18,842 nt of DNA from UBA668 sp052034175. GTDB lineage: Bacteria > Actinomycetota > Acidimicrobiia > Acidimicrobiales > Ilumatobacteraceae. A program made the position numbers and the translations under genes. A model generated the notes under the pieces. The model saw only the letters and a list, made by a program, of their open reading frames with translations, was not told the DNA's origin and did no database searches. Shown here piece by piece: positions 8,527 through 14,497 of this stretch. How positions within the stretch are numbered: the stretch's first letter is position 1; each line of letters opens with the position of its first letter. The DNA lies in NCBI GenBank assembly GCA_052034175.1, contig JBPOIX010000075.1:1-18842 (forward strand), given 5' to 3'.

Positions 8527-8581
8527 GAAAAATGCAAGTTGGCGCTGAGACCGCACTGGGTGCGGTGCCAGCGCCAACTTG
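8527..8581 (-). terminator. Intrinsic terminator built on the 45-nt palindromic element (copy A)
   Basis: CAAGTTGGCGCTG (8535-8547) pairs perfectly with CAGCGCCAACTTG (8569-8581), and CCGCAC (8551-8556) pairs with GTGCGG (8560-8565) around a TGG loop; a 3x3 internal loop separates the stems. Read on the minus strand, the hairpin is followed by TTGCATTTTT, a U-rich tail, 27 nt after the acyl-CoA dehydrogenase stop. It is therefore a probable Rho-independent terminator. The core 8536-8580 is homologous to the three tandem units at 16637-16805. Confidence 0.75.
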
Positions 8582-8608
8582 GGCGACGAAGCCGTGGCAG
8601 GCGGTCGG

Positions 8609-9724
8609 TCAGATGCCGATGCGCTGCGCCAGCAGCTCGCGATGGTAGGTGGGGTCGCCGAACAGCAGCTCGCTGCTCTTGGCCCGCTTGAAGTACAGGT
8701 GAGCAGGGTGCTCCCAGGTGAAGCCGATGCCACCATGGATCTGGATGTTCTCGGCCGTGGCGTGGAAGTACGCCTCGCTGCAGTACGCCTTGGCGAGGGA
8801 CGCCACCGACGGCAGCTCCTCGTTGTCCTCGGCGGCGCACCACATGCCGTAGTAGGCGGCGCTCTTGGCGGACTCCACCTCGAGCAGCATGTCCGCGCAC
8901 TTGTGCTTGATGGCCTGGAACGAGCCGATCGGCCGGCCGAACTGGACGCGCACCTTGGCGTAGTCCACGGCCATCTCGAGCACCTTCTGGGCGCCGCCCA
9001 CCTGCTCGGCGGCGAGGCCGACGGCGGCGAGGTCCAGCACCTTGGAGAGCACGGCCCAGCCGTTGCCCTCTGCACCCAGCAGGGTGGCCGGGGTACCGGC
9101 GAACTCCAGCTTGGCCTGCTTGCGGGTCTGGTCCATCGTGCTCAGCGCGGTGCGGGTGAGGCCCGCGGCATCGCCGGCGACGGTGAACAGGCTGACGCCC
9201 TTGCCCGTGCGGGCGGCGACGATGATGAGGTTCGCGGTGTGGCCGTCGAGCACGAACATCTTGGTGCCGCTCAGCGTCCAGCTGTCGCCGGAACCGCTGG
9301 CCTCCATCGTGATGCCGCTTTCGTCCCACTTGCCGCTGGGCTCGGTGAACGCCAGGGCGGCGATCGTCTCGCCGCTGGCGATGCCGGGCAGGTGGGCAGC
9401 CTTGGCGGCGTCGTCGCCGGAGTGGATGAGGGTGTTGGCGGCCAGCACGACCGAGCTGAAGAACGGAGCGCACAGCAGGCTGCGGCCCATCTCCTCCAGC
9501 ACGATGCCGAGCTCCACGGCGCTGTAGCCGGAGCCGCCGAACTCCTCCGGGATCGCCAGGCCCTGCAGGCCCATCTGCTCGGCCATCTGGCTCCAGACGG
9601 CGGCGTCGAAGCCGGCGTCGGTCTCCATCTGCTCGCGCACGGCAGCTTCGCTGCTCTTGGCCTCGAGGAACTGGCGCACGGTCTTGCGCAGTTCTTCCTG
9701 TTCTTCGGTGAAGGCAAAGTTCAT
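8609..9724 (-). CDS. Acyl-CoA dehydrogenase (FadE type)
   Basis: 371 residues, standard length for the FAD-dependent family. The N-terminal helical domain starts MNFAFTEEQEELRKTVRQFL and includes IPEEFGGSGYS (58-68). The beta domain has ALAFTEPSG (123-131) and LSGTKMFVLDG (151-161). The C-terminal domain has YAKVRVQFGRPIGSFQAIKH (255-274) and IQIHGGIGFTWEHPAHLYFK (327-346). It oxidises an acyl-CoA to the 2-enoyl-CoA and passes electrons to ETF. The GGIGFTWEHPAH signature is common in actinobacterial FadE proteins, some of which act on steroid or branched side chains and work as heterodimers. I cannot assign the catalytic glutamate, and no partner gene is visible. The ATG was chosen by family alignment; GAGAAT 6 nt upstream may be its -10. 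It is divergent from the toxin-antitoxin pair. Confidence 0.93.
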   Translation of the reverse strand: MNFAFTEEQEELRKTVRQFLEAKSSEAAVREQMETDAGFDAAVWSQMAEQMGLQGLAIPEEFGGSGYSAVELGIVLEEMGRSLLCAPFFSSVVLAANTLIHSGDDAAKAAHLPGIASGETIAALAFTEPSGKWDESGITMEASGSGDSWTLSGTKMFVLDGHTANLIIVAARTGKGVSLFTVAGDAAGLTRTALSTMDQTRKQAKLEFAGTPATLLGAEGNGWAVLSKVLDLAAVGLAAEQVGGAQKVLEMAVDYAKVRVQFGRPIGSFQAIKHKCADMLLEVESAKSAAYYGMWCAAEDNEELPSVASLAKAYCSEAYFHATAENIQIHGGIGFTWEHPAHLYFKRAKSSELLFGDPTYHRELLAQRIGI

Positions 9725-9730
9725 GGGGTC

Positions 9731-9736
9731 ATTCTC
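9731..9736 (-). promoter_or_regulatory. Weak candidate -10 box (GAGAAT) of the acyl-CoA dehydrogenase gene
   Basis: GAGAAT on the minus strand lies exactly 6 nt before the ATG at 9724 and matches TATAAT at four of six positions. No Shine-Dalgarno of usual strength is present, so a leaderless start is plausible. Confidence 0.3.
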
Positions 9737-9764
9737 GGGGCCGCGAGCGAGCAGGCGCCATTCG

Positions 9765-9787
9765 TATTGTGTACCCTTGTGTACACA
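9765..9787 (+). promoter_or_regulatory. Promoter/operator of the toxin-antitoxin operon
   Basis: TATTGT (9765-9770) is a -10-like box. The octamer TTGTGTAC occurs at 9767-9774 and again at 9777-9784, exactly 10 nt apart, and the second copy is part of the perfect palindrome TGTGTACACA (9778-9787), which ends on the A of the antitoxin ATG. Such repeats over the start site are where Phd/VapB-type antitoxins usually bind to repress their own operon. The binding itself is inference. Confidence 0.6.
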
Positions 9788-10056
9788 TGTTGGGCATTCG
9801 AGAACTCCGCGCCGACCTGGCGGCTGCAGTTCGCCGCGCCGGGAGTGGCCAGCGCGTCGTGGTCTCGATCGGCGGCCGCGCCGTGGCGCAACTCGGGCCG
9901 GTGGAGCCCGAACAGGGCCAGACGGTGCTGGCCGATCTCTACGCCGCCGGCGCCGTGGTGCCACCGCGCCGCACCGACGCCGCCCGCCCCGCGCCTCCCG
10001 TGCCGGTATGGAGCGGGGTGCGGCTCGACCGCGCCCTGAAGGAGTTGCGCGGGTGA
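9787..10056 (+). CDS. vapB: Type II antitoxin, Phd/YefM (VapB) family
   Basis: 89 residues starting MLGIRELRADLAAAVRRAGS, followed by QRVVVSIGGRAVAQLGPV, the usual N-terminal DNA-binding/dimerisation pattern of Phd/YefM antitoxins. The Pro/Arg-rich C-terminal part (about 56-89, with VWSGVRLDRALKELRG) would wrap the toxin. It neutralises the PIN toxin encoded next and probably represses the operon through the palindrome at its start. I prefer the ATG at 9787 to the GTG at 9769, because the GTG lies inside the -10 box and the first operator half. Its stop overlaps the toxin start as GTGA. Confidence 0.85.
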   Translation: MLGIRELRADLAAAVRRAGSGQRVVVSIGGRAVAQLGPVEPEQGQTVLADLYAAGAVVPPRRTDAARPAPPVPVWSGVRLDRALKELRG

Positions 10057-10451
10057 CCGTGTTCTTCGACACCAGCGCCGTCGTGGCGCTCCACGTGGAG
10101 AACCCACTCCGACGCCACGCGGTCGAGGCGCTCCACACCACCACCTGTGTCAGCGCCCTCGCCCTCACCGAGGCGCTGGCGCTGATCGCCAAGCTCACCG
10201 ACGAGCCCGTGCTCCAAGCCGACCTCGAGGACGCGCTGCGGTTGCAATGGGACCGCTACGCGGTGGTGCCGGTGGACCAGCGCTGCCTCGACCGTGCTGC
10301 AGCGCTGCTGCGCGAGCAGCCGCTGCGGCTGGCCGACGCCATCCACCTGGCGGCCGCCGACCGGCTGCCTCGACCACTGACGTTCGTGACGTTCGACCCG
10401 AGCCAGATCCCCGTGGCCCTCTCGCTCGGCTTCGACGTCGTGAGCAGCTGA
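10053..10451 (+). CDS. vapC: Type II toxin, PIN-domain ribonuclease (VapC)
   Basis: 132 residues, typical VapC size. The PIN-domain acidic residues are all present: D6 (VFFDTSAVV), E40 (ALTEALAL), D95 (LADAIHLA) and D115 (LTFVTFDPSQ). These coordinate Mg2+ or Mn2+ for cleavage of RNA, often tRNA or rRNA. The GTG start at 10053 overlaps the antitoxin stop and has GGAG 8-9 nt upstream, so the pair is translationally coupled with antitoxin first. The toxin appears intact. The module sits between metabolic genes with no other mobile-element marks; it could stabilise the region or act in stress. Confidence 0.92.
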   Translation: MTVFFDTSAVVALHVENPLRRHAVEALHTTTCVSALALTEALALIAKLTDEPVLQADLEDALRLQWDRYAVVPVDQRCLDRAAALLREQPLRLADAIHLAAADRLPRPLTFVTFDPSQIPVALSLGFDVVSS

Positions 10452-10475
10452 GGCCCGGACGGTGGCGCTCAGTGG

Positions 10476-10481
10476 TACGTT
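10476..10481 (+). promoter_or_regulatory. Candidate leaderless -10 box (TACGTT)
   Basis: TACGTT lies exactly 6 nt before the ATG at 10488, so transcription would be expected to begin at the A of the start codon. No Shine-Dalgarno is present in the 36-nt gap after the toxin gene. Confidence 0.5.
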
Positions 10482-10487
10482 CCGCTC

Positions 10488-11411
10488 ATGAGCGGACGCA
10501 TCGTCACCATCGCCGCAGCACTCGGCATCACCGGCCTCCTCGGTGTTGCCGCCGGCTGCGGTTCGGACAAGGCCGTCACCGGCGCCACCACCACCGCAGC
10601 TGCTTCCACCACTGCGGCACCGACCACCACCGCTGGGGGCACGGTCGCGCCCACCTCGGTCGCCCCGACCGTGGCACCGACGGTGGCCCCCACCAGCGAG
10701 CCGCCTGCGGCCGCAGGCTGGGCGGCCGTCGACCCGGCCACCATCGACGCCCCCTTGGCCTTCCCGTGCTGCGCCTCGAACTGGTACGGTGCCAACCCGT
10801 CGCCCGGCCTGCCCGCCGCGGGCGCGCCACTGGCGGACGGTGCCTATCGCATCTCCTTCCAATGGCCCACCGACCCGAGCCAACCCATCACCGCCACCGT
10901 GTACCGCTTCGAGCAGTGCAGCCTGCTGCCCGAGGGCAGCTGCGAGGACATCGGCGGCCCCTACCCGCCGGACGAGATCGGCGTCGACGAGAGCACCGGG
11001 TACACGCTGACGTTCACCCTGGACAGCAGCATCAAGGTGAACCTGGGCGGCTTCACCGGCGGCGACGGAGGCTGGGCCACCGGCACCGGCCTCGACCTGG
11101 CCGAACTGCTCGCCGCGCTCGACGCGGACTATCAGGCGGCGATCCTCGACCCGATCGCCGGTGGCGCCTCCGAGGAGGACGTGATCGCCGGTCTGGTGGC
11201 CTCACCGGCCCACGGCTTCGCCGCACCGGCCGAGGAGTTCGCCGGCGTCATCGCCTACACCTACGGCGACGCGCCGCCCCTGCTGTTCCAGGCCCTCCCC
11301 GGCGTGGACGAAGGGCAGGGCGACCGCGGCACCTCCGTCATCGGAACCATCTCCCTGCTGGTCTCCGGCGGGCAGATGTCGCTGCAGCTGTACGCCGGCT
11401 TCTACAGCTGA
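10488..11411 (+). CDS. Secreted lipoprotein of unknown function
   Basis: 307 residues. An N-terminal hydrophobic segment ends in VAAGC, a lipobox with lipidated Cys24, so the protein should be anchored to the outer face of the membrane. Residues 33-72 are a Thr/Ala/Pro tether. The folded part from about 78 has several cysteines (a CC pair at 94-95 and the pair in FEQCSLLPEGSCED) that may form disulfides. The C-terminal half contains a helical stretch (DLAELLAALDADYQAAILDP) and ends in beta-rich IGTISLLVSGGQMSLQLYAGF. I do not recognise a domain. The gene has its own leaderless-type promoter and converges on the TrhA gene with a 23-nt gap. Confidence 0.8.
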   Translation: MSGRIVTIAAALGITGLLGVAAGCGSDKAVTGATTTAAASTTAAPTTTAGGTVAPTSVAPTVAPTVAPTSEPPAAAGWAAVDPATIDAPLAFPCCASNWYGANPSPGLPAAGAPLADGAYRISFQWPTDPSQPITATVYRFEQCSLLPEGSCEDIGGPYPPDEIGVDESTGYTLTFTLDSSIKVNLGGFTGGDGGWATGTGLDLAELLAALDADYQAAILDPIAGGASEEDVIAGLVASPAHGFAAPAEEFAGVIAYTYGDAPPLLFQALPGVDEGQGDRGTSVIGTISLLVSGGQMSLQLYAGFYS

Positions 11412-11434
11412 CGCACCGCGGGGCGCGCAGGCCT

Positions 11435-12091
11435 TCAGCCCGTGACCACCAACGCCACGGTGGCGAAGTGGCACGCGCCAGCGGCAACCGTGAAGCCGTG
11501 CCAGATCTCGTGGTAGCCGAAGGTGCGCGGCCACGGGTCCGGCTTCTCCCGCACCAGCACGGGGATGCCCACCGTGTACAGCAGGCCGCCGGCTGCAAGT
11601 AACAGCAGCGATGCAGTGGACATCCGGTCGATCAGGACCGGCGCCGCCACCACCACGATCCAGCCGAGCAGCGGGTACATCGCGTACTCCAACACCTTCA
11701 GCCGGTCGAACGCGAACTGCTTGAGGACGATGCCCAGCGCGGCGCCCACCCAGGCCACGCTGAGGATCGGGATGCCCCACGACAGGGGCAGCGACGACAG
11801 GCAGATCGGCGTGTAGGTGGCGGCGATGAGCACGAAGATCATCGAGTGATCCAGCCGCTGCATGACGGCTTGCGCCCGCTGGCTGCGGGCCAGGCGGTGA
11901 TACGCCGCCGAGGTGCCGAAACCGAGCAGCAGACCGGCCATGTAGATCGAGGCACCGACCTTGGCCGCAGGCCCGTCGGCGGCGAGGATCAGCAGGATGC
12001 CGCCGGGGATGGCGAGCAGGAAGGCGACCACGTGCATCCACCCTCGCCACGTGGGGCGCTCATCGGCGGGGGTGACGGACGAGGAGGTCAT
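11435..12091 (-). CDS. trhA: TrhA/hemolysin III family (PAQR-like) membrane protein
   Basis: 218 residues with about seven hydrophobic segments. Family marks are SAAYHRL (61-67; Ser61, His65), LDHSMIFVLIAATYTPI (80-96; Asp81, His82), and HEIWHGF (194-200; His194, His198) plus His208. In PAQR proteins the Ser, His, Asp and HxxxH residues build a zinc site inside the membrane. The bacterial members are annotated as hemolysin III or TrhA, the latter tied to membrane energy homeostasis; function here is not shown by context. ATG at 12091 is chosen because the family begins about here and TAGGCT lies 5 nt upstream; the frame stays open 29 codons further without similarity. Confidence 0.9.
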   Translation of the reverse strand: MTSSSVTPADERPTWRGWMHVVAFLLAIPGGILLILAADGPAAKVGASIYMAGLLLGFGTSAAYHRLARSQRAQAVMQRLDHSMIFVLIAATYTPICLSSLPLSWGIPILSVAWVGAALGIVLKQFAFDRLKVLEYAMYPLLGWIVVVAAPVLIDRMSTASLLLLAAGGLLYTVGIPVLVREKPDPWPRTFGYHEIWHGFTVAAGACHFATVALVVTG

Positions 12092-12096
12092 GAGCC

Positions 12097-12102
12097 AGCC
12101 TA
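12097..12102 (-). promoter_or_regulatory. Candidate leaderless -10 box (TAGGCT)
   Basis: TAGGCT on the minus strand lies 5 nt before the ATG at 12091. The same hexamer lies 6 nt before the desaturase ATG at 16840. Confidence 0.4.
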
Positions 12103-12187
12103 CGCCTGCCCGCCGCGCTCGGCGTCGCGGCCACTGCCACCAGGGACCAAGGTCCCAAATCGCGCGGACTCTGAGCACTCGGAACGA

Positions 12188-12246
12188 TGAGACGAAAAGC
12201 GTCTGATTGTCTCACTTGCCGGGAGGGGGTCCCGGCCGTTCGGAGG
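12188..12246 (+). promoter_or_regulatory. Structured 5' region of the di-iron operon
   Basis: In the 165-nt gap before the di-iron gene, AGACG (12190-12194) can pair with CGTCT (12200-12204) around AAAAG, or TGAGAC (12188-12193) with GTCTCA (12209-12214); the two pairings exclude each other. Next comes CCGGGA-GGGGG-TCCCGG (12219-12235), a perfect 6-bp hairpin 6 nt before the ribosome binding site GGAGG (12242-12246). This may be an operator and a translation-control hairpin. No -10/-35 pair is convincing here. Confidence 0.35.
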
Positions 12247-12256
12247 TTTCCTTGTC

Positions 12257-13363
12257 ATGACCGTCACCGAGAACCCGTCCTCGAGCAACAACTACGAAGG
12301 CCTGCCGGAAGTGTCGCCGATCGGCGCCGCCCTCGACTGGAAGTGGCTGCGCGGCGCCAAGAGCGAGTGGGGCGTGAAGCCCAAGCCCGGCCCGCGTGGT
12401 CTGACGATGATGGACATCGCCGTCGGCAGTTACGGCGACGTGCCGGACAACCCGCCCCACCGCTCGATGGCTCCCCGAGGCGCCGACGTGGACCCCGACA
12501 CCCCGGACATGGGCTACATCCTCAACAAGAAGAGCGATGTGTGGGCCGACAACGTGGTCGAGCTGTACGAAGAGGCCGTCGCCCGCCAGTGGAGCGCCAC
12601 CCGCGACATCCCGTGGAACGAACTGCCCGAGCTGTCCAGCGACCTGGAGCACGCGATGTGCCAGGTGTGCACCACCCTCACCGAGGTGGAGATGATCGCC
12701 AGCGACCTCCCGGCGAAGTGGATGTGGCGCATGAACCACGACTTCATCGAAGCCAAGATGTTCCTCTGCACCCAGATCATGGACGAAGCCCGCCACGCCG
12801 AGGTGTTCCGCAAGCGGGCGCTGGCCAACGGCGGTGGCCTGCTGATGAGCCGTGGCCAGAGCGAAGGCCTGCTGCGCACGATCCTCGAGGCCAAGACCTA
12901 CACCCAGGCCACAGCGCTGATGCACCTGCTCGGCGAGGGCTTCATCCTGGACATCTTCCGCATGGGCGAGCTGATCTCCCCGTCGCCGGTGGAGAAGCGC
13001 ATGTTCCGCATGGCGATGCAGGACGAAGCCCGTCACGTGGCATACGGCACGATGCACATCCGCTACGCCGTGGAACAGGACCCGGATGTCGCCGAAGAGA
13101 TCCATGAGGCGCTCGACCACGGTGAGGCCGTGCTCACCGCCTTCGGCACCAACCAGGACTTCGGCACCGCCCTCGCCGTGCTGCTCGGCGGCGGCGTGGA
13201 GCATGTGGAGACCAAGGGCTTCCCGCTGCAGATCGAACTGCAGCGCAAGCAGTTCACGAGCTACCTGGCCCGCTGCGAGCGCGCCGGCATCAGCCGCCTG
13301 CACCGCACCACCCTGCCGCTGGAGTTGCTCGGCATCGACCCGAACACCGTCCTGGACAACTGA
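12257..13363 (+). CDS. Ferritin-like di-iron protein, probable oxygenase
   Basis: 368 residues. The four-helix-bundle di-iron pattern is plain: a first-helix Glu (E143 or E145 in TTLTEVEMIASDLP), DEARH at 176-180 (E177, H180), E227 in HLLGEGFILDIF, and a second DEARH at 256-260 (E257, H260). This E...ExxH...E...ExxH set binds two irons in ribonucleotide reductase R2, acyl-ACP desaturases and arylamine oxygenases. The N-terminal about 90 residues, Pro-rich, and QWSATRDIPW (111-120) precede the bundle. A ribosome binding site GGAGG lies 10 nt upstream. It is first in a four-gene operon ending with a ferredoxin, which fits an O2-activating enzyme that receives electrons from it. Substrate unknown; oxidase, desaturase or N-oxygenase activity are all possible. 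Confidence 0.85.
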   Translation: MTVTENPSSSNNYEGLPEVSPIGAALDWKWLRGAKSEWGVKPKPGPRGLTMMDIAVGSYGDVPDNPPHRSMAPRGADVDPDTPDMGYILNKKSDVWADNVVELYEEAVARQWSATRDIPWNELPELSSDLEHAMCQVCTTLTEVEMIASDLPAKWMWRMNHDFIEAKMFLCTQIMDEARHAEVFRKRALANGGGLLMSRGQSEGLLRTILEAKTYTQATALMHLLGEGFILDIFRMGELISPSPVEKRMFRMAMQDEARHVAYGTMHIRYAVEQDPDVAEEIHEALDHGEAVLTAFGTNQDFGTALAVLLGGGVEHVETKGFPLQIELQRKQFTSYLARCERAGISRLHRTTLPLELLGIDPNTVLDN

Positions 13364-13372
13364 GGAAACACC

Positions 13373-13807
13373 ATGCGAATCGACTCCGAAACCTTCTTCG
13401 CCGGCCTCGCCGACGAGATGAACGCCAGCCCCGACCGCTTCCGCATCCTCGGCGACGCGGACATGGTGGCTGCCCTGGTGATGCGCAAGAGCGGCGGCGA
13501 CTTCGCCGTGCGCATCCGCTTCGAAGGCCTGCAGTGCGAGGCAGTGGACGAGGTGCCGGCCGCGGAGGCACACCTCGCCGACTTCTACCTCGACGGCCCG
13601 TTCGCTGCCTGGCAGGTGATGTTCGACGACATCGTGCGCAACGGCTCGGCCAGCGGGCGCCTCACCATCAACAGCCTGGCGCTGCTGGCCACGGAGATCC
13701 GCCTCCGCGGCGACGACCCGATGGGCGTGGACAAGTTCTCGCGCTTCAACCAGACCCTGCAGGAATACCTCGACGGCGCTTCGCGGAGCGCGGTCGCGGC
13801 CGGCTGA
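13373..13807 (+). CDS. Small protein, possibly SCP2-like lipid-binding
   Basis: 144 residues, starting 9 nt after the di-iron gene with GAGG overlapping its stop codon. The shape is SCP2-like: a helical start (ETFFAGLADEMN), central beta strands (GDFAVRIRFEGLQCEAVDEV), then HLADFYLDGPFAAWQVMFDD and RLTINSLALLATEIRLRGDD, ending KFSRFNQTLQEYLDG. Such domains bind acyl or isoprenoid lipids. The assignment rests on general pattern, not on a diagnostic motif, and it lacks a membrane segment or signal. Its fixed place next to the di-iron protein suggests substrate delivery or a structural subunit of the same complex. No cofactor ligands are evident. Confidence 0.6.
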   Translation: MRIDSETFFAGLADEMNASPDRFRILGDADMVAALVMRKSGGDFAVRIRFEGLQCEAVDEVPAAEAHLADFYLDGPFAAWQVMFDDIVRNGSASGRLTINSLALLATEIRLRGDDPMGVDKFSRFNQTLQEYLDGASRSAVAAG

Positions 13808-13833
13808 CCCCTCGACCACAAAGGACTGACATC

Positions 13834-14052
13834 ATGGATGCACCGATCTGCCCGCACTGCACTCAGCCGATCGACCGCGTGGTCGACGTGCCCTACGGCT
13901 GGTGGGAATGGAACGCCGCCAAAGGCCAGTACGTGCTCACCACTGCCGCCACACGCGTGGACGTTGCCCCCTGGGTGCACACGGCCTGCATGGGCGAGCT
14001 GCGCAAGTTCCACCCGCAGAACCCCGTGGTGGCTGAGGGCGCACCGGCATGA
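13834..14052 (+). CDS. Small CxxC/HxxC putative metal-binding protein (72 aa)
   Basis: 72 residues with AAGGA about 9 nt upstream of the ATG and a 26-nt gap from the previous gene. ICPHC at 5-9 (C6, C9) and HTAC at 49-52 (H49, C52) form a likely treble-clef or zinc-ribbon site. Between them is an aromatic stretch, YGWWEWNAAKGQYVL (21-35). The stop overlaps the ferredoxin start as ATGA, so the two are translated together. It could be an assembly factor or small subunit of the redox system; nothing in the sequence identifies a reaction. The frame extends upstream inside the previous gene, but the ribosome binding site and the CPHC motif near the N-terminus favour this ATG. Confidence 0.75.
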   Translation: MDAPICPHCTQPIDRVVDVPYGWWEWNAAKGQYVLTTAATRVDVAPWVHTACMGELRKFHPQNPVVAEGAPA

Positions 14053-14465
14053 GCCTGATGGTCCGCCAGGACCGCTGCATCGGGTGCGGCGCGTGCGACT
14101 TCTCCTGCCACTCTGGCGCGTTGACGAAGATGGACATCTTCCTCGGGCTGTTCGAGATCGACCCGTACACGTGCGACGACTGCATGGTGTGCGTCGGCAA
14201 GTGCCCGGAGAACGCGATCGTGGCCGACGAGCGGTTCCCGACGTGTCACGGGCACGGCTGCCCGCTGCACTCGAACCGTCTGGCGGATGTGGAGTGCTCG
14301 ATCTGGCAGCAGACCTGTCCCACCTGCAGCACCACGCTGTGGCTGGAGCCGGGTGCCACCGAGTACCACTGCCCCAAGTGCGACGCCGGCCGCAAGGTCA
14401 GCTGCCCGAAGACCCGACTCCTGGTGGAGGTCCCACCGCCGTTCTTCAAGCAGAAGGCGCACTGA
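14049..14465 (+). CDS. 2[4Fe-4S] ferredoxin-like protein with cysteine-rich C-terminal extension
   Basis: 138 residues. Two bacterial ferredoxin motifs lie in the first 55: C10-C13-C16-C20 (CIGCGACDFSC) and C42-C45-C48-C52 (CDDCMVCVGKCPENAI). They would hold two [4Fe-4S] clusters, with C52 closing the first and C20 the second. The rest is atypical: CHGHGC (66-71), C83, and a zinc-ribbon or rubredoxin-like pair, CPTC (90-93) and CPKC (108-111), then C119. Plain ferredoxins stop before this part. As the last gene of the operon it is the likely electron donor to the di-iron enzyme, with the tail perhaps docking or carrying another metal. No reductase gene is seen nearby. The gene converges on the amidase with a 32-nt gap holding no clear terminator. 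Confidence 0.9.
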   Translation: MSLMVRQDRCIGCGACDFSCHSGALTKMDIFLGLFEIDPYTCDDCMVCVGKCPENAIVADERFPTCHGHGCPLHSNRLADVECSIWQQTCPTCSTTLWLEPGATEYHCPKCDAGRKVSCPKTRLLVEVPPPFFKQKAH

Positions 14466-14497
14466 CCCGCACCGGCGCGTGTCAACCCATCAGCCGC

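Noticed and set aside
9725..10198. N-terminal extension of the acyl-CoA dehydrogenase frame
   Set aside because: It is the antisense of the toxin-antitoxin genes; the family N-terminus begins at the ATG at 9724.
10488..11411. Homology between the two lipoproteins (10488 and 18842)
   Set aside because: They share only the lipobox and Thr/Ala/Pro tether, which are compositionally common; the folded domains show no alignment by eye.
12181..12203. ECF-sigma-type promoter GGAAC...CGTC before the di-iron operon
   Set aside because: The 14-nt spacer is shorter than the usual 16-19 and the two boxes are too short to be convincing.
12212..13819. 535-residue minus-strand ORF opposite the di-iron gene
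   Set aside because: High-GC mirror frame rich in His, Val, Gly and Ala; it spans two real genes whose motifs (two DEARH) are on the plus strand.
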